DNA of 9,398 bases from NCBI GenBank assembly GCA_002304845.1, contig DBPM01000046.1, positions 950 to 10,347 on the forward strand. The letters run 5' to 3'. The translations under genes were made by a program, and so were the position numbers. Positions 4,782 to 9,398 of this stretch are shown piece after piece (the stretch's first letter is position 1; every line of letters starts with the position of its first letter). The stretch is from Candidatus Shapirobacteria bacterium UBA1420. Its GTDB lineage: Bacteria > Patescibacteriota > Microgenomatia > UBA12405. The notes beneath the pieces are model-generated. The model saw nothing but the letters and a program-made list of their open reading frames with translations. It was not told where the DNA came from and searched no databases.

Positions 4782-6317
4782 ATGTCTTTAAAAGAAAAAT
4801 TATTAATATTGATTTTTGGATTGGTTTTTTTTAGTTCAGCAGTTATTCGTTTTGAACAGACTAAAAATGGTCAATTTCCTTTTACCTATGATCAAGCTAG
4901 AGACATGTTGGATATTAGAGTTTTGGGTGAATTTAAGGATTTATGGGTAATGGGACCGACAACGTCAATTAATGGTTTAAGACTAGGTCCTTTTTATTAT
5001 TACTTAATGTTGTCGGCTTATTGGTTTGGAGGAGGTGATCCACAGGCCTTAGTTAATTGGAATATAATTTTGTTTTTGATTTCAGGATTAGCAATATTTT
5101 TATATTTTCGAAAAAGAGATATCGTTTTAGGGACAACCATAGCTACGATTTATTTAATGGCTCCACAACTCTTTGATACCACGAGGTATTTTTGGAATGC
5201 TAATAGTGCAGTTTATCTCTCGGTTTATTATTTTTTAGCTTTGTTTTATTTTTTAGAGAAGAAAAATAAAAAAGCAGTATTTTGGCTGGCCACTACGGCA
5301 AGTATGGTACTTCAATTTGAAGCTGCTTGGGGGATAGTCTTACTAATATTCTCTGGGCTGATATTAATTTTAAATAAAAAAATGAAATATTGGGGCCAGT
5401 TTGTATTGGGGGCATTACCCTGGTTTTTACCTCAAATATTTCTAGAAATAAAAAATAAGTTTTTAATGAGTAAATTACTGTTGGGAATTTTTAATGGTAG
5501 CAATGAAGTATTAAAGGATAAGTTAAGATGGCCAGAAATTATCCCAATCCATTTCAAAAGTATGATTAGTTTTTGGGAAGGGCAATTTAATTTACCATTA
5601 TTTGGAGGGTTAATACTAATAATTTTAACCATAATTGGATTTATTTTTTTTAAAAAATATAAACGAGAAAATAAATATTTATGGGGATTGTGGTTGTTGG
5701 GATTAGTTTTTTATAGCTTAATTTATCACTATCCACTAAAAGCTTGGTATTTGGAGGGGCTGAGAGTCTGGATGGCATTTGTAGTGGGAATTTTTTTAAG
5801 AAACGTAATGAGTTTGAAAAAAATTTGGGTACTAGTGATAATTTTGTTTTTAGGACGATCAATATTGATGACTATGGTCGACCAAAAACAATATCTCCAA
5901 GGACAAGGCAGCGATGATCCTAAAAATATGGCTAATTTAAAAAAGAATATTGATTGGATTTATGAAAAAAGTGGAGGTGAGGCTTTTAAAGCGATGAATT
6001 TTGTCCCTGAAATTTTTGATCTACCTCAGCAATATCTTTACTGGTGGTATGGAGTTAAAAAATATGGTTATCGGCCGAAAAAAGTGAGTTATAGTCTGAC
6101 TGAGGTTCCAGAATATATTCCAAAACAAGGTTTATTTTCAGGTAAAGAGAAAAATAGTGATAAGGAAATTTTGGCTTTAACTTATGAAATTCGTTACATT
6201 TATTATGAATGGTTAAAGCAATTCAAAAATTATTGTGTAGTTCACGAATGGGAAACTGAGTGGAAAACTAAACTAGAAATTAGAGAAAAATGCCCTTTAG
6301 GGAAAGTAGCGCCGTAA
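4782..6317 (+). CDS. Polytopic membrane glycosyltransferase, GT-C fold (GT39/PMT_2-like)
   Basis: An integral membrane protein of 511 residues that fits the GT-C glycosyltransferases (dolichyl-phosphate-mannose mannosyltransferase/ArnT-like). These transfer a sugar from a polyprenyl-phosphate donor to protein, lipid or glycan on the outer face of the membrane. After TM1 (about 7-22) the first external loop holds an acidic cluster, YDQARDMLDIR (36-46, with Asp37, Asp41, Asp44), where this fold places its catalytic acid. GLRLGPFYYYL (65-75) and FWNANSAVYL (138-147) also match the usual layout. I count roughly ten to twelve hydrophobic segments up to about residue 365. A polar tail follows (366-511) with Cys484 and Cys504. 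Donor and acceptor are unknown. It is divergent from uvrC with 20 bases between the start codons and overlaps convergent uvrA by 21 bases. The uvr genes around it suggest no shared function. Family fairly sure, specific activity not. Confidence 0.75.
   Translation: MSLKEKLLILIFGLVFFSSAVIRFEQTKNGQFPFTYDQARDMLDIRVLGEFKDLWVMGPTTSINGLRLGPFYYYLMLSAYWFGGGDPQALVNWNIILFLISGLAIFLYFRKRDIVLGTTIATIYLMAPQLFDTTRYFWNANSAVYLSVYYFLALFYFLEKKNKKAVFWLATTASMVLQFEAAWGIVLLIFSGLILILNKKMKYWGQFVLGALPWFLPQIFLEIKNKFLMSKLLLGIFNGSNEVLKDKLRWPEIIPIHFKSMISFWEGQFNLPLFGGLILIILTIIGFIFFKKYKRENKYLWGLWLLGLVFYSLIYHYPLKAWYLEGLRVWMAFVVGIFLRNVMSLKKIWVLVIILFLGRSILMTMVDQKQYLQGQGSDDPKNMANLKKNIDWIYEKSGGEAFKAMNFVPEIFDLPQQYLYWWYGVKKYGYRPKKVSYSLTEVPEYIPKQGLFSGKEKNSDKEILALTYEIRYIYYEWLKQFKNYCVVHEWETEWKTKLEIREKCPLGKVAP
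6297..6317. other. Convergent 3' overlap of glycosyltransferase gene and uvrA (21 bp)
   Basis: The glycosyltransferase TAA (6315-6317) lies inside the uvrA coding region and the uvrA TAA (6299-6297 on the minus strand) lies inside the glycosyltransferase. No intrinsic terminator is apparent on either side. This is the second tail-to-tail overlap of nearly equal length in the window. Confidence 0.9.
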
Positions 6318-8972
6318 GTATTGACCGGTATAAGATTTGGTTACTTTGGAAACAGCTTTTGGAGTGCCGACAGCGACCACTTCCCCACCCCGATCACCGC
6401 CTTCAGGTCCCAAATCAATAATCCAATCACTATTTTTAATAACGTCTAAATTGTGTTCGATAACCACCACGGTATTACCCATATCAACCAATTTTCGGAG
6501 AACTTTGATTAATTTATCAACATCATAAAAATGAAGACCAGTAGTGGGTTCATCAAGAATATAGAGAAGCTGACCATTAATTTTTTTGACTAATTCCCGA
6601 CTGATTTTAAGACGCTGAGATTCGCCGCCGGAGAGAGTGTTGCTGGGTTGACCGAGTTTGAGATAACCGAGACCGACTTCCTGAATAGTCCGAATACGTC
6701 GGCTAATAGAGTTAATGTTTTTGAAAAAATCAGCGGCCTCATCAAAGGTCATATCCAAAATGTCAGCAATATTTTTACCTTTATAAACAACTTCTAAAGT
6801 CTCATCTTTGTAACGGCTACCATGACATTGATCACAGGTGACATAGATATCCGGTAAAAATTGCATTTCAATTTTAATCTGTCCTTGACCTTCACAAGCT
6901 TCGCAACGACCACCCTTACTATTAAAAGAAAAACGACCAGGACCAAAACCTCTAATTTGAGCTTCGGTAGTTTGGGCCATCAGTTTTCTGATATCATCAA
7001 AAACTTTAGTGTAGGTAGCGGGATTACTTCTGGGAGTACGACCAATGGGTGATTGGTCAACTAAAAGCACATCACTGAGATATTCAGCGCCTTCAATTTT
7101 GTCATAGTCACCAATAGTGCCGTAATAAGAGCCGAGAGTGGCTTTGCGGACACCACCATAAAGAGTGTCGTGAACCAAGGTGGATTTACCGGAACCGGAA
7201 ACACCGGTGACAGAGATTAATTTATGAAGAGGAAAATCAACATTGATATTTTTTAAGTTCCATTGACGAGCGCCGATAATGGAAATTTTTTGATTAGCCA
7301 GAGGTAAAGATACGCCACCAGGTGTCTTTATGGAGCTAATTGTTTTTTGACCGGATAAATATTGACCGGTGAGAGATTTGGGATTATTTTTGATTTGAGC
7401 AAGAGTCCCCTCAGCGACTATTTCTCCACCGTCTTTACCGGCATAAGGGCCAAAATCAACGATATAATCGGCGGATTTTATAACATCCTCGTCATGTTCA
7501 ACAACGACGACAGTATTACCCAGATTTTTAAGTTTTTGCAGTGTAGCTATTAGGCGATCATTGTCACGGGAATGCAGGCCGATGGTAGGCTCATCGAGAA
7601 TATAGAGCACACCGGTCAGACCAGTGCCGATTTGGGAAGCTAAGCGAATCCGTTGCGATTCACCCGAGGAAAGGGTACCAGCTTCACGGTCAAGACTGAG
7701 ATAATCAAGACCGACGGCTAACAGAAATTCCAAGCGGGAAAAAATTTCCTGACTGATGGAGGTAAGAATTTCTTGTTCTTGAGGACTGTCTAATTTCTGA
7801 GGTAAAACTTTAATCCATTGAAAAAGTTTTTCGATAGAATAGCGACTGATTTGGGCGATATTTTCACCTAAAACAGTAATGGAGAGGGCTTCGTGGTTGA
7901 GACGGTCACCTCGACAAAGCGGACAGGCTTCTTTAATCATAAATGACTCCAGTTCTTCACGAATAGTTTCATTTTGAGTCGTAAAATAACGACCTTCCAA
8001 CATGCGAGCTTTCCATTCAGGAAATTTGGAGCGGTCGATTTGATATTTGGAACCTAAACCTTTACATTCGGGACAAGCACCTTGAGGTGAATTAAAAGAA
8101 AACAAGCTGGGCTCAATGGGAGGTAAAGAAATATTACAAATAGGACAGGCAAAATTTTCTGAAAAAAGAGTCTCTCGGTAATTTTTGGGATCTTGGGGGA
8201 AATCGAAACCAGGATCATTGATCAGAGCCATAATAACTTGACCATTACTGAGTTTGAGAGCCAACTCGACATCATCAATGAGACGACTGTAAAGATTATC
8301 AGTATTTTTAAGAGTTTTTTTATCAACGGAAAGTCGATCGCAAACGGCGTCGATGTTGTGTTTATTGCTTTTGGCAATGCCAAAATCGGAATAAAGATCG
8401 ATGATTTTGCCGTCAATACGTATCCACTTGAAGCCTTGTTTGCGTAAATTTTCCACCAAACCTCTAAAATCTCCGGCTTTATTTCTAATCAAAGGAGACA
8501 AAATTAAAAAACGGGTGGGGCTGGAAGATGATTCCTGTTTTAAGGTATTAATAATTTGGGTAACAATTTGTTTACTGGTTTGGGGGATAACTTCACGACC
8601 ACAATTAGGACAGTGAGGGTGGCCGATACGGGCAAAAAGTAAGCGTAAATAATCGTAAATTTCGGTGACAGTACCAACAGTGGAACGAGGATTGTGAGAA
8701 ATGGCTTTTTGATTGATAGCGATAGAAGGTGATAAACCTTCTATTAAATCGACTTCCGGGCGTTTAAGATTGCCTAAAAATTGCCGAGCATAAGAAGAGA
8801 GACTTTCGACATAGCGACGCTGGCCTTCGGCAAAGAGAGTATCAAAGGCCATGGATGACTTACCGGAACCGGAAACACCGGTAAAAACGACAAATTTATT
8901 TTTAGGAAAATCAAAGGAAAGGTTTTTAAGATTGTTTTCTCTAGCCCCTTTGACAATAATTTTATCAGTCAT
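6297..8972 (-). CDS. uvrA: Excinuclease ABC subunit A
   Basis: UvrA is the dimeric ABC-type ATPase that finds DNA damage and loads UvrB. From the ATG at 8972 it has 891 residues (about 940 is usual). The first ATPase half has Walker A GVSGSGKSS (about 33-41), signature LSSGESQRI (about 434-442) and Walker B LYILDEPTIGL (about 456-466). The second has GVSGSGKST (about 590-598), LSGGESQRL (about 780-788) and LYILDEPTTGL (about 803-813). Zinc cysteines are visible as CPIC and CPEC (about 276-303), CPLC (about 350-353), and CEAC and CDQC (about 690-716). The stretch between the CPEC and CPLC pairs is only about 45 residues, some 70 shorter than in E. coli. An in-frame TTG at 8978, two codons earlier, is also possible (893 residues); I prefer ATG. 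It lies 47 bases after the uvrB stop with its own promoter, and its 3' end overlaps the glycosyltransferase gene. Confidence 0.97.
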   Translation of the reverse strand: MTDKIIVKGARENNLKNLSFDFPKNKFVVFTGVSGSGKSSMAFDTLFAEGQRRYVESLSSYARQFLGNLKRPEVDLIEGLSPSIAINQKAISHNPRSTVGTVTEIYDYLRLLFARIGHPHCPNCGREVIPQTSKQIVTQIINTLKQESSSSPTRFLILSPLIRNKAGDFRGLVENLRKQGFKWIRIDGKIIDLYSDFGIAKSNKHNIDAVCDRLSVDKKTLKNTDNLYSRLIDDVELALKLSNGQVIMALINDPGFDFPQDPKNYRETLFSENFACPICNISLPPIEPSLFSFNSPQGACPECKGLGSKYQIDRSKFPEWKARMLEGRYFTTQNETIREELESFMIKEACPLCRGDRLNHEALSITVLGENIAQISRYSIEKLFQWIKVLPQKLDSPQEQEILTSISQEIFSRLEFLLAVGLDYLSLDREAGTLSSGESQRIRLASQIGTGLTGVLYILDEPTIGLHSRDNDRLIATLQKLKNLGNTVVVVEHDEDVIKSADYIVDFGPYAGKDGGEIVAEGTLAQIKNNPKSLTGQYLSGQKTISSIKTPGGVSLPLANQKISIIGARQWNLKNINVDFPLHKLISVTGVSGSGKSTLVHDTLYGGVRKATLGSYYGTIGDYDKIEGAEYLSDVLLVDQSPIGRTPRSNPATYTKVFDDIRKLMAQTTEAQIRGFGPGRFSFNSKGGRCEACEGQGQIKIEMQFLPDIYVTCDQCHGSRYKDETLEVVYKGKNIADILDMTFDEAADFFKNINSISRRIRTIQEVGLGYLKLGQPSNTLSGGESQRLKISRELVKKINGQLLYILDEPTTGLHFYDVDKLIKVLRKLVDMGNTVVVIEHNLDVIKNSDWIIDLGPEGGDRGGEVVAVGTPKAVSKVTKSYTGQYLRRYFP

Positions 8973-8984
8973 AAGCAACTGTTA

Positions 8985-9013
8985 ATTATACAAGAAAAGT
9001 TTCGGTTTGTCTT
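8985..9013 (-). promoter_or_regulatory. uvrA: Predicted promoter of uvrA with a near-zero leader
   Basis: On the minus strand AAGACA (9013-9008, 4/6) is followed after 17 bases by a perfect TATAAT (8990-8985). The start point should be about 8980-8978, either on the in-frame TTG at 8978 or six to eight bases before the ATG at 8972. No Shine-Dalgarno sequence is present. It lies in the gap between uvrB and uvrA, so uvrA may be transcribed independently as well as by read-through. I see no obvious SOS (LexA) box. Confidence 0.6.
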
Positions 9014-9019
9014 CGGGTT

Positions 9020-9398
9020 TTAGAGAGATTCAATCTCTTTAATCTTATCTCTGATAATAATAGCTGATTCGAAATCGAGGTTGGCGGCGCTGGAGCGCAT
9101 TTCTTTTTTCAATTTACCGATATGGGCTTTACGTTGATTGGGAGTAAGAGAGGTAATGTCGATGTCTAAAAGAGGAGTGACCACAATATCGGCTTTGGTA
9201 TCTTCGATAAGTCGAGGGCGAATGGATTTGACGATACTTCTGGGAGTAATGTTATGTTCTTTATTATATTTGATTTGAATCTGACGACGACGATTGACCT
9301 CGGAAATAGCTGATTTCATAGCCGGAGACAGAGTGTCGGCATAGAGAAGGACTTCACCGGAGACATGACGGCTGGCCCGGCCCATAATTTGAATCAGA
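9020..9398 (-). CDS. uvrB: Excinuclease ABC subunit B (C-terminal 125 residues; N-terminus outside window)
   Basis: UvrB is the helicase-like damage-verifying subunit that receives DNA from UvrA and recruits UvrC. The reading frame is open through the right edge, and the first complete codons give LIQIMGRASR, helicase motif VI, so the Met at 9385-9383 is internal and not a start. The stretch SGEVLLYADTLSPAMKSAI, then NRRRQIQIKYNKEHNITP and SIVKSIRPRL, matches the end of the helicase core and linker. The last ~35 residues, around KLKKEMRSSAANLDFESA with RDKIKEIE, form the UVR motif that pairs with the UVR motif of UvrC. The gene ends with TAA (9022-9020). It lies upstream of uvrA on the same strand, giving a uvrB-uvrA order. 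Walker motifs and the beta-hairpin lie outside the window. Confidence 0.95.
   Translation of the reverse strand, partial: LIQIMGRASRHVSGEVLLYADTLSPAMKSAISEVNRRRQIQIKYNKEHNITPRSIVKSIRPRLIEDTKADIVVTPLLDIDITSLTPNQRKAHIGKLKKEMRSSAANLDFESAIIIRDKIKEIESL

Noticed and set aside
6337..8447. Several 60-85 residue open frames on the plus strand across uvrA
   Set aside because: They run antisense to strongly conserved UvrA motifs, have low-complexity composition and no start signals; they are shadows of uvrA.
9020..9385. A separate 121-residue gene starting at the ATG at 9385-9383
   Set aside because: The frame stays open to the right edge and the upstream codons give LIQI before MGRASR, the expected UvrB motif VI context, so this is the end of uvrB and the Met is internal.
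1..9398. Mobile elements, CRISPR repeats, tRNA genes or a defence system
   Set aside because: Almost every base lies in a conserved housekeeping or surface gene. I see no inverted repeats flanking a transposase, no spaced direct repeats and no cloverleaf-like sequence.

Overview
The window is dense, low-GC bacterial DNA with eight protein genes, no RNA genes, no mobile elements and no gene-free stretch longer than about 40 bases. I infer a small-genome bacterium of the Candidate Phyla Radiation (Patescibacteria), perhaps the Microgenomates side. The grounds are shortened versions of universal proteins (Rel, UvrC, UvrA), very short or overlapping gene junctions, a sortase plus a large GT-C type membrane glycosyltransferase, and almost no Shine-Dalgarno sequences. 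This placement rests on style, not on a marker gene. TGA is an ordinary stop here: greA and uvrC both end on TGA at family-typical ends, which argues against the TGA=Gly code of Gracilibacteria.

Layout: (1) 1-1360, minus strand: greA followed by lysS, which runs off the left edge. (2) 1400-3542, plus strand: a TTG-started sortase and a short Rel ((p)ppGpp synthetase) separated by one base. (3) 3523-4761, minus strand: a minimal uvrC whose 3' end overlaps the 3' end of rel. (4) 4782-6317, plus strand: a polytopic GT39/PMT-like glycosyltransferase. (5) 6297-9398, minus strand: uvrA, overlapping the 3' end of the glycosyltransferase, preceded by the 3' end of uvrB, which runs off the right edge. 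Orientation therefore switches repeatedly, with two divergent pairs only 39 and 20 bases apart and two convergent pairs overlapping by 20 and 21 bases.

Functional themes: uvrB, uvrA and uvrC lie within 6 kb and make up the UvrABC nucleotide excision repair set, interrupted by one cell-surface gene. At the left, GreA (transcript cleavage), LysS (tRNA charging) and Rel (alarmone synthesis) share a divergent control region, with the sortase co-transcribed with rel.

The most interesting signals are regulatory and architectural. Both divergent gaps hold overlapping -10 elements arranged almost symmetrically. The uvrC/glycosyltransferase gap is a perfect 10-bp palindrome carrying TATAAT on both strands, placed so that both transcripts should begin at or next to their ATG (leaderless). 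Rel and UvrC both lack their usual C-terminal domains and meet tail to tail at the point of truncation. Rel's hydrolase site is degraded, and UvrC lacks its central region, its C-terminal helix-hairpin-helix domain and two of four conserved cysteines.
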